Origin: Lophium mytilinum
Lineage: Eukaryota > Ascomycota > Dothideomycetes > Mytilinidiales > Mytilinidiaceae
Direction of reading: 5' to 3'
NCBI GenBank assembly: GCA_010093605.1
Contig: MU004189.1
Coordinates: forward strand, 937,834 to 1,001,833
DNA: 64,000 nucleotides
How positions within the stretch are numbered: the stretch's first letter is position 1; each line of letters begins with the position of its first letter. Shown here in pieces: positions 48,432-59,400 of the stretch. The notes beneath the pieces are model-generated. The model saw only the letters and a program-made list of their open reading frames with translations. It was not told the DNA's origin and ran no database searches. The translations under genes were made by a program, and so were the position numbers.

Positions 48432-51400
48432 TATCCGTATTCTTCGTTATGTTTTGGCGACAGCAGACCGCCGTTGGCATAGCACCTTGCACGCGTTGTA
48501 AACATAAATGTACTATATTACCTGCCATATACCCACTGAATTAATTATGCCTGCTTTACGCTCTCTTTCCATCTTATTCGATATTGTGCTTTCGGAATGC
48601 TTCCAATCAAGGGTGACTGAACCGAATTCGTTTGGCCCCATCTTTCTCTCACCTTCTCCTTTCCACTTGTAGTCAGAAAGGTGATTCTTTGTTCACACGT
48701 CCAGGTGAAGGAAGTATCGTTCCGTGCTCTTAGTTGCCGATCTCATTGGAAGGCACGCTTTATGCAATCATTCAATGTCAACCAAAACCATGCGTATCCT
48801 ACACTTCACCGTGGATACCAACGGTCCTCCATAGTCCCTAGTCCACCAACACGCAGCTTTCAATTCAGATTTGCAACGAGTGTACCGTTCTAGTCTCATT
48901 GCTCCCATTGTTTCTACGAGGATGCTCAAAATAACCAAGTTCCCGCCGTTCCTCGAAGGAGGCAAAATTCCCACTAGGCACAAACATGTGCGGAGGCTGG
49001 CGCCGGGATCTTGCATGTTTAGAGCGAATCAGTTCCCGCACTTTCTTCAGGAGGAGGCAAAGCTCCCGTCTCAGACGAAACTGCTGCGGAGCGGCGTGGC
49101 ATGAATGAATGCCCCAACCTTTTCGACTCTGCCCATCCATTTGCGAATAGTGCCGCTTTGGCGATCTGTCACAATTGACGAATCCGGGCGATATGTGGCA
49201 CGATGCCACCATGTTTCCTTTTCTTCCTTCAATGGCAGCGCCACCCGTCGTTTCAAACACCGTCGCGAGAAGGGAAAAGAGCGAACACTGCGGCAAGCCG
49301 CATGAATTCGAAGGCAAAGAGGCGGTGGACCAAATGCCAGGTCATCGGTTTTCGCGTAAAGTGTAGGCAGGAGACGTGTCACTATTTTCTGAGGGGCCAA
49401 GATTTCAGATTTTCCTGCACGCAGGCGATCGACCGGGTTGCGGCATGATTTCTGCATTGAAGGTCGGTGGAGCGACGACGCAGGTACATGTGGCCATTTC
49501 TGCCAGGGCAGAGAGATCATGGCCGCCTCCTTTACCTTCGCTGTTCGTTATCTGTTGTCATCCGGAGTAAAGCAGCACTCGCAAGAGGGCTATAATCTCA
49601 CATGCCACCACTGCTATATTATATTACCCCACGTCATCTGGGGTGTTTTCAGACTTACTGATCCTGGCAGGCCGCGACACAACACATACACGAGCTGTCA
49701 GCTTGCCATTGTGTCTGTGTTTCGAGCGCGCCGTACCGCATCGCCCATTACCCGTGAGCCACGGTGCAGTACAATCCCGCCCGGTAGCCGGATCGGGCCT
49801 CGGTGCGTCTTCCCGAGTTTCACGATCGCCAGCTGCTTTGGGCTGTGCGTGATTCTAGCGAAGCAGCTCGCCTTGCTCATGACAGCTCACACTGTCAATT
49901 TCGGTTCGCGTGTGGCCGACCGACCTTTTACAAATGGCGAGGCGCAAACACAGCACATCCCAGTGTTGTATTGCTGGATGACGAGGTTGGGACGCCTGCA
50001 TGCCATTTTGGAAATGCTATTAGTGGGCCTGAGCGCCATGCTGCGTCTGTGGCCTCGATATGAGCCAACCCCCAGGCTGAATGCAAGGGGGATCGGGGAA
50101 GACGCAGGCGGCGTTGGCACTCCCGGATCCGCGATTCGACAGAAAGTGTCCTGCCTCGCATATTCGTCACCTTAGCAAGCCAGCATCAACGGACCCGGTC
50201 CGCAGGCGGCTCACGCCAGCGAGAAGAAACGTGGTTTCCTTGGACTGCCGGAACACTCCCACAGGGTCGTCGAAAGGGGCCCGGATGTATCGGAGGAGAA
50301 GCATGCTTCTTCTGCATTCGCCGCTCAACATGGAGCGTGCTGCTGCCGCTCGTCCTCACTGAATCGCAGCTGGTTAAAAAAGCGCGGCCGTCAGCCATTT
50401 CCAGTGCGGGTTACGAGTCGCGACGGGCCCTGCGACCTTCCAGAAGAGCGGCAGAGTGGGCGGGATGCCAGGGTAGACGTTCCGAGGACGGCGTGTTGCC
50501 AGTTTGAGACGGCGGACAGATTCAGGGCTGTCTTAGGCAAGGGAGGGCGCTGGTGGGCTCCGGGGAAGCACCACGGGGGGCCGCTGTCCACACCGCTGGG
50601 CCGATGAGCGGCGTGGCTTCGCGTGGGGAAATGCACGCTGGGCCGCCTGGACTCTGGGGATGTCAGGCCTTTGCAGCTGTGCGACTCTGCCGTATGCTGT
50701 ACCCCCGATGCTGCCCTGGACTGCCGGCGCCCACGACTGCTGGCACACTGCCCGCTGCCTGGACCTCGTCCCCGAATGCGACCGCGGTGAGCCTGCTGCC
50801 CAAAGGCCTCATGTTTGCTTTCCCGCCGCCGCGACCCGCCGCGTTGCGCCGTCGTTATCTTGTTTGAGATGTGATGCGAGATGCAGCGTGGGAGGTGGGA
50901 GGCACGCGAAGGAGCCACATCGCGCCAACCTGCCAGCTTCCCCAACTTGTGCCGCTCTCTTCCAGGCGCGGTAGGCGGTCTTCTATTCTTGCTGAACGGG
51001 GCAGCCTTCCCGGAGAGGCGGCCAAGTGCAGTGCGGGATGAGGGCGTGGGGTGGCTCCAGCGCTGCTATTCATCCCAAGCTGATTAGCCTCAAACCTCCC
51101 GGGAAAGCATCCTGTGGTTACGCTACACATGCAAAGCAACCTACCTTGCACTGTCCCAGCTTCCGACAGGCCCCTCCGCACAGTCGTTGTGCTTTTTGGC
51201 TCTTGTCCAAATTCCATCCCTGTGCGAGTCATTCCAGCGGTGAAGCACCGTCGCGCAATATAAAGCCAGAGTGTATGTCCTCCTCCCCCGGACTATTTCT
51301 CCCACGCCCGTTATACCTGACCCCCATATTCTCCGGACTCTACCTCTTACTCTCTCAGCCCCAGCCGTGCCTCCCTGGCCCTTAAATCCTGCCATATTGC

Positions 51401-51956
51401 CGTGTGCGACCTGAAACTGCACCACTCAGCCCTCCGTCTTTTTTTACTCCAAGGAATCAGAAGGAGCTTCAGTCCAATCCCAGCCTCGCCTCGCTCTCGT
51501 AATATCACCTGCAACGCAATACTTCGCCTCGCACAACGATTCGCAGCACACCAAAGTAAGCCTCGCCCTTCCTGGTTGATGCCAGCGCACCCCATACGCG
51601 TGTCGTACTTGGGATATATTCTGACTCACGCCCTGTTTTTAGCCAGCTGTCTTCATCCTCGGCCAAACCAATATTTGACAACACTTCCGTTGTGTTAGCA
51701 AATCACAGCCAAGACTACCATCTCGTCTACTCATCATTACTCTCCACCATCCTCCCGAGGTTCCCGCATCCAAAACTCTATTTAGAGTTCCTTCCCCATA
51801 CTCTTAAGCTCTTCTACCCTTCAACCAAACCCAAACAAATCCACCTCTAGCATCTATCTACTTCGTCGAAGAATAAATATAATCAAGCACCTTCCCACCT
51901 CGCGGCTTCAAACGTCTCCCACCATTTCCACCGTCGGACCAAGCACCACTACGACC
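48432..51956. other. Gene-poor 3.5-kb region 48.4-52.0 kb
   Basis: No supportable gene apart from the small ORF that follows. A 245-codon frame at 49438-50175 and several of 100-180 codons near 50.4-51.2 kb have no motifs and overlap open frames on the other strand. The middle (about 50.2-51.1 kb) is markedly GC-rich. From 51200 to 51950 the top strand is C/T-rich with few Gs, which reads like an extended promoter and long leader for the ORF at 51957. Confidence 0.5.
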
Positions 51957-52181
51957 ATGCGTCCCGCAACCAACCCTCGCCAGCGTCTGTCGCTCTACAC
52001 CAACAGCACTCTCGGTCACGACGTCTCCGCCGCTTTCAAGGCCTCTTCAACACGCTCAGCCACCATCGAAGAGACACCCGCGCCGCCACCATCCCCGGTC
52101 GACTTTAGTTTCGGCAGTACACCTGCTGAGCGAGCCGCTACCCGACGGGCACAAGGCTCAGAAGCAGTGGCCGCTTCATAA
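51957..52181 (+). CDS. Small hypothetical protein, 74 aa
   Basis: An ATG with a favourable context (ACGACC before ATG) opens a 74-codon frame ending TAA. The codons favour C in third positions like the highly expressed genes in this window, unlike the surrounding spacer. The protein begins MRPATNPRQRLSLYTNSTLG, has a Pro-rich middle (EETPAPPPSP) and ends in an Ala/Arg-rich helix (SFGSTPAERAATRRAQGSEA). It has no signal peptide, membrane segment or Cys. A pyrimidine-rich leader of several hundred bases precedes it. I do not recognise it and cannot assign a function. Small basic disordered proteins of this style are often stress- or starvation-induced in fungi, but nothing here shows that. Confidence 0.5.
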   Translation: MRPATNPRQRLSLYTNSTLGHDVSAAFKASSTRSATIEETPAPPPSPVDFSFGSTPAERAATRRAQGSEAVAAS

Positions 52182-54422
52182 ACCCCTCGCTTCCTTCTCT
52201 ATTGTTTTCACGGATGTGCTTTATGTTGTCCTTTTAGACGCGTCGGGAGCGATCGACGGGTGGAGTTTTCGGGATATGGCCTTTCGGGATTCTTGGTCTT
52301 ACTTTTCTTCGACAGCCCGCCACCCTTCTTCTACTTGCATCACGTCCTATTCTGCGCCTTGGCCGCCACCAGCTTTGTCATTCAATGCAGTTGAGCGCGC
52401 ATAGGGAAGGACCAGATGGGATGGGACTGGGCGGGATTGCTTATTCCGATTCTTATTCTTCATTCTCACGATTGGCATAGACATACAGCAGGCGACAGCG
52501 GGCGTTTCATGTTATTCCCTTCGCACTCCTTTGCTTACTCTGTTACACCATTCTCACTTCGCGCTTTCTTTTGTCTCGGACTTTTCGGGTTATGGGATAG
52601 GAATAGGGCTGTCATTTCGGGGAGAAAGGAGCGGCTGGACGACTGGCAGAGCTTGGATCCGACTCACACTCACCTCAGCTCTTCGGTATAAGAGATAGTA
52701 TTTGGTAATTAGCACTCAACCCTTTCTGCGCCGCTGGACGGTGGTGGGGAGAGAGACATGGCATTGGCTTCGAAATGGAAACTTCATTCGCACTCACACT
52801 CATTACTTCCTTCACGTGCTTCAACCATCCTACTCGTACCATCTCTCCACCAACCACATTCGCCTCATCTCCTCACCCCCTACTAGAGTCTTCGCACATG
52901 TCACACGTGACTTGCCCCAATCCACTCACCGATATCCCTCCCCCCTATCTCTGATCCCTCAACTTTTGAAGCGGTGAGCCTCTCCAGCCTAGGCCTCTCG
53001 GTCCATCTTATTCCTCTCTCACATCACCTCTCACACCACCGTACCTTGCCGTTCGACCCGTCTTCCGCGCGCAGGCCCTGCCGAACGCAAATGTTCCGTG
53101 CCGGACCTCGGCCCACGACATCTTGCCGTAGGGCTATATCTTAGCCCCTGGCACCGCCCGGCCTCGAGTGTCGACAGCCACACCCGCGGCAGCTGCCGGT
53201 GCGCATGAGTGGGGCTCTGCGGCTGCGGTGGTGGGTTTTGGGAGGGGAGGTGCAGGAGGGGTGGGTCACGTGATAGGGAGGTGGGATGGGTGAATTGGGG
53301 GAGTTGAAAAGCGCCTAGGGGCATGAATCGTGATGTTGGACGGTGGCAATTTACGTACAGCAAGCAGTGCTGGTAGCAAACAGGGTGCTCATGTATATAA
53401 TGGTCGCGTTCTATTAATGCTCAGACCCTTGGCGCGTGAATCAGGACGTTGCTATCTAGGGGGAGCTTGTCACTCTATGTGTCTTTAATCTAAACAGGAA
53501 GATTGGAGGTCTAAATAGCACAGTGTGAAGAAACCAAGATAGGACAGGAGAACGTAGAATCTCACGTGAATCGGCTTGTTGCTGCTGACGTAAGTTCGGA
53601 TCTTGAACCCCCTGTTGGGACTGAGTGTCGCGAGTTTTTCCACTTAACCTCGAACCTCAACGGTTCCAACTTCTCGATAGCATCGGCGAAGGATCAAACT
53701 ACAGGGAATTCCAATCTATACGATAAGTCTACCCCATTAAATTCTATACACCTTGAACGCGAAATCACGGACAGTCTAAGGGGTGTTAACTCCTCCGGTG
53801 GGCTGTCAAAAGAGCCACGACTCGGGCCAGATTCGCATTCTCGCTGCTCGATAGATGTCGGTCTAATCTATACCCCTTCGTCCTTGACATCTTGGACGTA
53901 GAATCTCGCAAGGCCTTGGGGTGTATCCACTACTTTTGTCGGCTGTCAAAAGCGTCCCCGCTCCGTTCAGATTCACGCTCTCGCAGCCCTGGCAGCATTA
54001 TACTGATTTACTCTCGTCATTCCGATACAATGCTTTCAGTCCCGCGCATTGTAGGTTATTCTAGAAGCATCAGCCCTCGTAGGCACAGACCTAGACAGCC
54101 TTTCTGGTGGATGTTCTGGTCTTTGAACGACACGTGACACGGTCAATATGAATTCACCAGGTTGCACACCACGTTGCATTCAAGTATACACTTTCGAATC
54201 CTGTGCTGTCCTCTACTTCTTTCTCTATATGCCATCACACCAACAAAACCAACATCACCAACATCATTGCTTCCGTGCAACGAACTTTTCGCTACGTTCG
54301 GTCGAGCTGACCACCTTGCAGTAAATAAAGATTTGTTACCTGCCCTCACTGCTTTCTCGATCTTCACACCCAACCAGCAAATCGCATCAACACCCACACC
54401 GAGCACTCGGTAATACATCATC
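52182..54422. other. Intergenic region 52.2-54.4 kb
   Basis: No gene supported. The left part is the 3' flank of the small ORF. An imperfect two-copy repeat lies around 53785-54000. The last 250 bases are the promoter and leader of the F-box-like gene, with CA-rich runs before its ATG. Confidence 0.5.
53785..54005. repeat. Imperfect direct repeat, about 137-bp offset
   Basis: The block GGCTGTCAAAAG followed by GC-rich bases and CAGATTC plus TCTCGC occurs near 53801 and again near 53940, with other matching stretches on both sides. The copies differ at many positions, so this is an old duplication. Confidence 0.5.
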
Positions 54423-55862
54423 ATGTCGGGCCAGGCTGACTTCCACATCGATGGCCTCGTGCTTAAAGACGACCCCGCGGCAGACGATGATACGGAAGAC
54501 AGGAAGATGAAGACAAAAATCGAGTTCACCAGACCCGGCCTATTCAACCTCGAAGGTGTGCCCGGAGACATCCTCGACGTGATAGCCCACGACTATCTAG
54601 AATCCTTCGACTTCTTTACCCTTCGCGGTACCTCTCGTACCCTCCGAGACTGCACCTCGAAAGCATTCGGACGGCGCTACTTCATGCACGTCAAGTTCAT
54701 GCTCTCCCCCCATAGCCTCCAGGCCTTGTCCGACATCTCGCACACTCCGCTCGCGAAGTTCATCCGGCATATCACTATTGGAACTGAGCGCCTCCAGTCT
54801 GACATCAGGGAAGCTATGTTCATCCATGCAAACCGTAACATCTCACCAGAGTGGGATCGGAAATATGGACAGAAATACCTGATCGAGCTACGGCGCCAAG
54901 AGCGTATGGAAGAGGACGGTGGAAGCGTCGATGTATTAGCTGCGGCTTTCAGCTGCCTGCCGAACCTCGAGAGCGTAGGCATCGGCGGCCCTAGGAATGT
55001 CTCTCATGTTGCCAACGTGCAGAGCTGGGGCACTGAGCGGCTGATTCGGGAGCTTGGTGCGATCGAGATGCTGAACGACTACGAATACGTTGATACCCCT
55101 GAGAGATACATGTTGCTTCATGACAAAGCGACTGAGTACCGTGCTTTTGAAGTGGTATTTAAGGTGCTAGGGGAGATGAAGACCCGAGACCTCAAGCTGG
55201 ATCTCTTCATCTCACGGCCAGAAGAAAGGCAGAACATCCCCTTTCCACTCAACGACTCGAACGTGCGAGAGTGCTTGCGTTCCGTCCGCTCCCTAGAACT
55301 CTACCGCGAGACCCCTTGGCTGGTCGAATGGGCCGGGCGCTTGTTCCAGCAAACCTCTCCAACATTCCTCCACCTTCACGGCATCTCAATACGGTTTGAT
55401 GACTTTAACCTGATCAGCAACTTCTGCAACGAATCTCACGCACCTCTGCAGTCGCTAAAGCTGTCTAGAATTATCAAAGTCAAGGTAGATATGCTCTCGG
55501 CGATGCTGACGCAAGTCGTGCCCACGCTGGAAACCCTCAACCTGGACACTGTCTGGCTCGCAAGAGGGCAACAGATCCCGACCCCGCGCCACGAAACTTG
55601 GGCAAAGGTATTTGAGGTCCTGCGAGGTATGCCAAAGCTGAGGAAGTTGTCACTGGCGGATCTCATCGAGGAACGTATAGTCGGCGAAGATGGGGCAGAT
55701 GCAACTAGCGTAGCGGAAGAGACTCGGTGGGTGTTCAAGGTAGCTCTACACCTGCGGGGTCGCGAGCGCATTGCGCATGTCTTAGGCGAGGCCATCAATG
55801 ATGATAGCTATCAATGCCTGTCCCCATATGGTCTGACTGTCCGCAAAAGGTTTCGTTGGTAA
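54423..55862 (+). CDS. F-box-like domain protein, intronless
   Basis: A single exon of 1440 nt encodes 479 aa from an ATG at 54423. An acidic, disordered N-terminus (DDPAADDDTEDRK) precedes a degenerate F-box-like segment, LEGVPGDILDVIAHDYLES, then FFTLRGTSRTLRDCTSKAFGRRYF, the usual layout of fungal F-box proteins. The remaining 370 residues contain scattered leucine-rich-repeat-like pieces (LPNLESVGIGG, LETLNLDTVWLA, MPKLRKLSLADL). It would act as a substrate adaptor of an SCF ubiquitin ligase if the F-box works; the substrate is unknown. There are no introns, unlike the F-box gene at 15.6-17.1 kb. The downstream flank is repetitive. Confidence 0.8.
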   Translation: MSGQADFHIDGLVLKDDPAADDDTEDRKMKTKIEFTRPGLFNLEGVPGDILDVIAHDYLESFDFFTLRGTSRTLRDCTSKAFGRRYFMHVKFMLSPHSLQALSDISHTPLAKFIRHITIGTERLQSDIREAMFIHANRNISPEWDRKYGQKYLIELRRQERMEEDGGSVDVLAAAFSCLPNLESVGIGGPRNVSHVANVQSWGTERLIRELGAIEMLNDYEYVDTPERYMLLHDKATEYRAFEVVFKVLGEMKTRDLKLDLFISRPEERQNIPFPLNDSNVRECLRSVRSLELYRETPWLVEWAGRLFQQTSPTFLHLHGISIRFDDFNLISNFCNESHAPLQSLKLSRIIKVKVDMLSAMLTQVVPTLETLNLDTVWLARGQQIPTPRHETWAKVFEVLRGMPKLRKLSLADLIEERIVGEDGADATSVAEETRWVFKVALHLRGRERIAHVLGEAINDDSYQCLSPYGLTVRKRFRW

Positions 55863-55921
55863 GTGGGTGTCGGACTACTCTTTCACTGGTCCTCTACATT
55901 CTCGAACCACTTCCTCCTCAG

Positions 55922-56340
55922 ATACCGCCGTGAGGAGTGGCTTAGCTAGCAGGTACTTGACTAGCTAGAAGGTAGCTTAATTTTCACTACCTTCATCTTA
56001 GGGTTTGCATGATACTGAGTATTGCGCTCAATATTTCTACCTACATTGATATGCCACTCCTTACGCTTCAGTCTTGCTGCTGGATACCACTGTAAGAAGT
56101 TGCTCAAGTATCAGGTAGAAAGATGACCAACGGTAGCATAATCTCTATTGCCTTCATCTCAGAGCCTGCATGATGTTATATATTCAGATCATTGCTTCTA
56201 CGTGCCTTCACATAACACTGCTTACGGTTGAATCCTGCTTGCTGGATACCACAGTAACAAGTGGCTTAACTAGCAGGTAGAGGAAAAGGTAGCCGAATTT
56301 TAGATACCCTAGGAAGGGTTTGAATGATATCAAGGTACGC
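55922..56340. repeat. 162-bp tandem repeat, about 2.6 copies
   Basis: The boundary motif GGATACCAC/GATACCGCC followed by GTAA...AAGT.GCTTA.CTAGCAGGTA recurs at 55922, 56084 and 56246, exactly 162 bases apart. The third copy breaks off near 56340. Copies share CTACCTTCATCT and GCATGAT blocks at the same offsets and are strongly diverged, so the duplication is old. The exact spacing shows few indels. Confidence 0.8.
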
Positions 56341-57120
56341 ACACCTTGTTAGCAGTGCGTGGGGACCCCCCGTGGGCTTTTGGAAATCTAAACGCGATGT
56401 CAAAGTTGATGCAGTGGAAATCGGGCTACCTTTTGCCTGGTCCTCTACCTGCTAGCTGGGGCGCTCCTTACGGTGGCGTTCGAGCGAGCAAGACTGCAGC
56501 CCGCCCAATGTGCATTTGTATGCCCATGCTCAAGATCGATAACTCTACTCCCCAACGCTGAATTCTAAAATGCACTGCTGAAGCGTCCTGAAGATTACTA
56601 GCCCTTCACGCCCTTATTCATCGACTCTCAGTGACTTCCTCCCCACTTAGGAAACCTCCTGGCGGGCCATGCAGGACTACCGTGTTTACTGCGAGGTTCG
56701 CGTCTTCTCCCATGTCTTCAGTACCATATCCTGAGCGCTTGCTTCCGACCGACAGCGAGTCATACTCAGTAATCCGCGCAAGTGTGAACATTTTCAACCT
56801 TAGCAGAGTTCGCAATAGTTCGAATACATTGAGCCCACCGATCGTGCTGCGGTGGAGAACCTTCAGGAGGCCTGGCGATGAGGATGCGTTAGAACGTGAT
56901 ATTTTCGACGGTGTGGTCTTGTTGTTTGAGCATGCGGAGGAATCTTCCGAAGTCGACACTGATGTAATCAAGCTCAACAGTTGTTACAACAGCATAATCG
57001 AGCTAGTGTTAGCTACAAGTCGAGGGCGGATCAAGGTCAAAATTCGAATCCATGATCCCTTCCGTGTCTACTGAAGCTTAATGCGGAGTTGTATCTTGCC
57101 TGCCGTGCATATTCGAATAA
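56341..57120. other. Spacer between the 162-bp repeat and the satellite
   Basis: Contains overlapping open frames on both strands at 56618-57074 (119 and 147 codons). Neither has a recognisable motif or splice partner, so no gene is called. Confidence 0.4.
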
Positions 57121-58996
57121 TTGCATGCGCGGAATAGCGACAAATAACGCCTATGTTACCGAAATAAGCATGCCCAATTTTGGCACGCAGGGATTGGATT
57201 GCCGCATAGATATGAAAGAAACTCGTATATGACGGCAGGTATCGAATTCTCTATAAGTACATGCGCTGAATAGCAACAAATAACGCCTATGTTACCGAGA
57301 TAAGCATGCCCAAATTTGGCACGCAAGTATTGAATTGCCAGGTAGTTATTAAAGGAACTCGCCTATAATAGCCTATATTTATATCTTAATAAGTATATGC
57401 GCAGAATAGCGGAAAGTGGTGCCTGCGTGAACTAGTTCAACGAGCCAAACTTTAGCACGCATAGAGGGTGTTGCCGCGTAGATGTTTTATTATGGACGAA
57501 AGAAAAGGCTATATTTCTTCCAACTTTAGTTCTTAATATGTACGTGAGCAGGGTGGCGGCAAAGAAACTTAGGATTGAGAAGATAAATAGGCTTATGTTT
57601 GGCACGTAGAGATTGCATTGCCGCTTAGATAATCTACCCTGAAAGAGAAAGAGAGCCACATATCTTCCAGCTCCGAAGTTGATTTTATACGCGCGCAGGC
57701 TAGCGATAATAAGAGCCTAGAACAGCAAGATTAATCAGCTAAGTTTCGGCACGTAGAGAAGCAATAGCCGCGTAGATAATACCCCTTGTAGTAAAAGAGC
57801 AAGTTCTATAAATCTCCTCTATCTTTCCTAATATACATGCGCAGAGAGGCGGTAAAGAACCTTCTAATATACCTTAGAAACGCTCTAATATTTAGCACGT
57901 AGAGAGATAATAGCCGCTTAGCTATCACTCTATAAAATAATATACTATTTCTTATCCCTCTTCCCTCCCCCCCCCTACCCCCCCTTCATCTTGCCCATAT
58001 TACGTGCGCTAATAGACGATAAAGAAAAATCTAGTAATTCTAAAAAGTTCCTTAAACTCTAGTATATATGGACTATATAGCCATTTAGCTATAGGTATAG
58101 AAAGTAACCTATTAATCTCTATACCCCCCCCTCTAATCCTTTCTATATTTTTCTATTTACGTGCGCTAATAGGCGATAAAGAACTATATAGGACGTCTAA
58201 AAAGCGCCTTATAATCTAGCACGTAGGGAATACATAGCTACTTAGCTATAGATATAAGAAAGCAGCCTAGTAGTTTCTACTTGCACAGTTTACTTAATAT
58301 ATATTACGTGCACTAATAGGCGGCAAAGAAGTATCTAATAGGTAGGAAACGCGTCCTAGAAATTAACACGTAGGGAAGATATAGCCAATTAGCTATAGAT
58401 ATAGAAGGAAAGCGGCCTAGTAGTTTCTACCTATATTATTTACTTTATATATATATTGCGTGCGCTAATAGGCGGCAAAGAAGGATCTAGTAGGTAGGAA
58501 ACGCGTCCTAGAAATTGACACGTAGGGAAGATATAGCTAATTAGCTATAGATATAGAAGGAAAGCGGCCTAGTAGTTTCTACCTATATTATTTACTTTAT
58601 ATATGTGTTGCGTGCGCTAATAGGCGGCAAAGAAGGATCTAGTAGGTAGAAAACGCGTCCTAGAAACTGACACGTAAGGAAGATATAGCCACTTAGCTAT
58701 AGATCTAGAAGGAAGGCGGCCTAGTAGTTGCTACCTATATTATTCACTTTATATATATTGCGTGCGCTCATAGGCGGCAAAGAAGCATCTAGTAGGTAGG
58801 AAACGCATCCTAAAAACTAGCACACAGGGAATGCATAGCCACTTAGCTATAGTCGTTCGTGGGGGCCCAGTTGTTTCTACCCGCATTATTTACATAATCT
58901 ACATCACGTGCGCTAGTAGGCGGCAAGGAAGCATCTAGCAGGTCTGAAACGCGTCCTAAAAACTGGCATGTAGGGAAGATATAGCTACTTAGCTAT
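57121..58996. repeat. AT-rich satellite, about 13 copies of a ~150-bp unit
   Basis: A core box close to ACGTGCGCTAATAGGCGGC, usually followed by AAAGAA, starts at about 57125, 57261, 57398, 57542, 57689, 57835, 58002, 58159, 58307, 58458, 58610, 58760 and 58906. Spacings are 136-167, most near 150. A second box (GCACGTAGGGA and variants) follows about 55-60 bases after each core in nearly every copy. A third element, a palindrome such as TAGCTAATTAGCTA, follows in the later copies. Units from 58.3 to 58.9 kb are close to each other; those at 57.1-57.9 kb are much more diverged and shorter. C-runs of 7-9 bases interrupt units near 57966-57982 and 58124-58131. No protein is encoded. Confidence 0.9.
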
Positions 58997-59205
58997 ATTC
59001 TTTGTTACTTCTGCTTTAAGGTATTTGAGAGCCCCCTGGCCATTAGTCTTGTTATGTCGTTCCCTAACATCCATGAAAACATTTTGGAGTATAGACCTGA
59101 AACTATGGCTGGCAAGAGCCCACAATTGATCCCTCTTTCGACAGTTTTCAATCTTGTGATTGTCTGTGTAGACGCACGAGTCTTTTGAGATAAGGACATT
59201 CCGGA
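58997..59205. other. Unrelated 200-base segment within the satellite
   Basis: After the palindromic box of the last full unit the repeat stops and about 210 bases of non-repetitive, more GC-balanced sequence follow. Then one more degenerate core box (ATGCGCTAGTAGGTGGAAAG) appears near 59210. An 87-codon minus-strand frame spans it, without recognisable motifs. Confidence 0.5.
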
Positions 59206-59400
59206 AAATGCATGCGCTAGTAGGTGGAAAGTGTTTGGTGAATATCATACGTCGTGTAGTCCAGTTTGCCGCGTAAAGCGAGTTTATTTGGGAGATGAAG
59301 GATCAAGAGAACGTACGTTGAGAGATGGAAAATAAAATGTATGCTCGGTCACCCAGCCAGCTATTTCCGAAGTCGCATCTTGTACTTCTGACCTTCGTCA

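Noticed and set aside
49438-50175. 245-codon plus-strand frame
   Set aside because: No recognisable domain, atypical Cys/His/Trp-rich composition, and other frames on both strands are also open.
57121-58996. CRISPR-like array
   Set aside because: Eukaryotic context, repeats of about 150 bp with no unique spacers between short identical repeats; it is a satellite.
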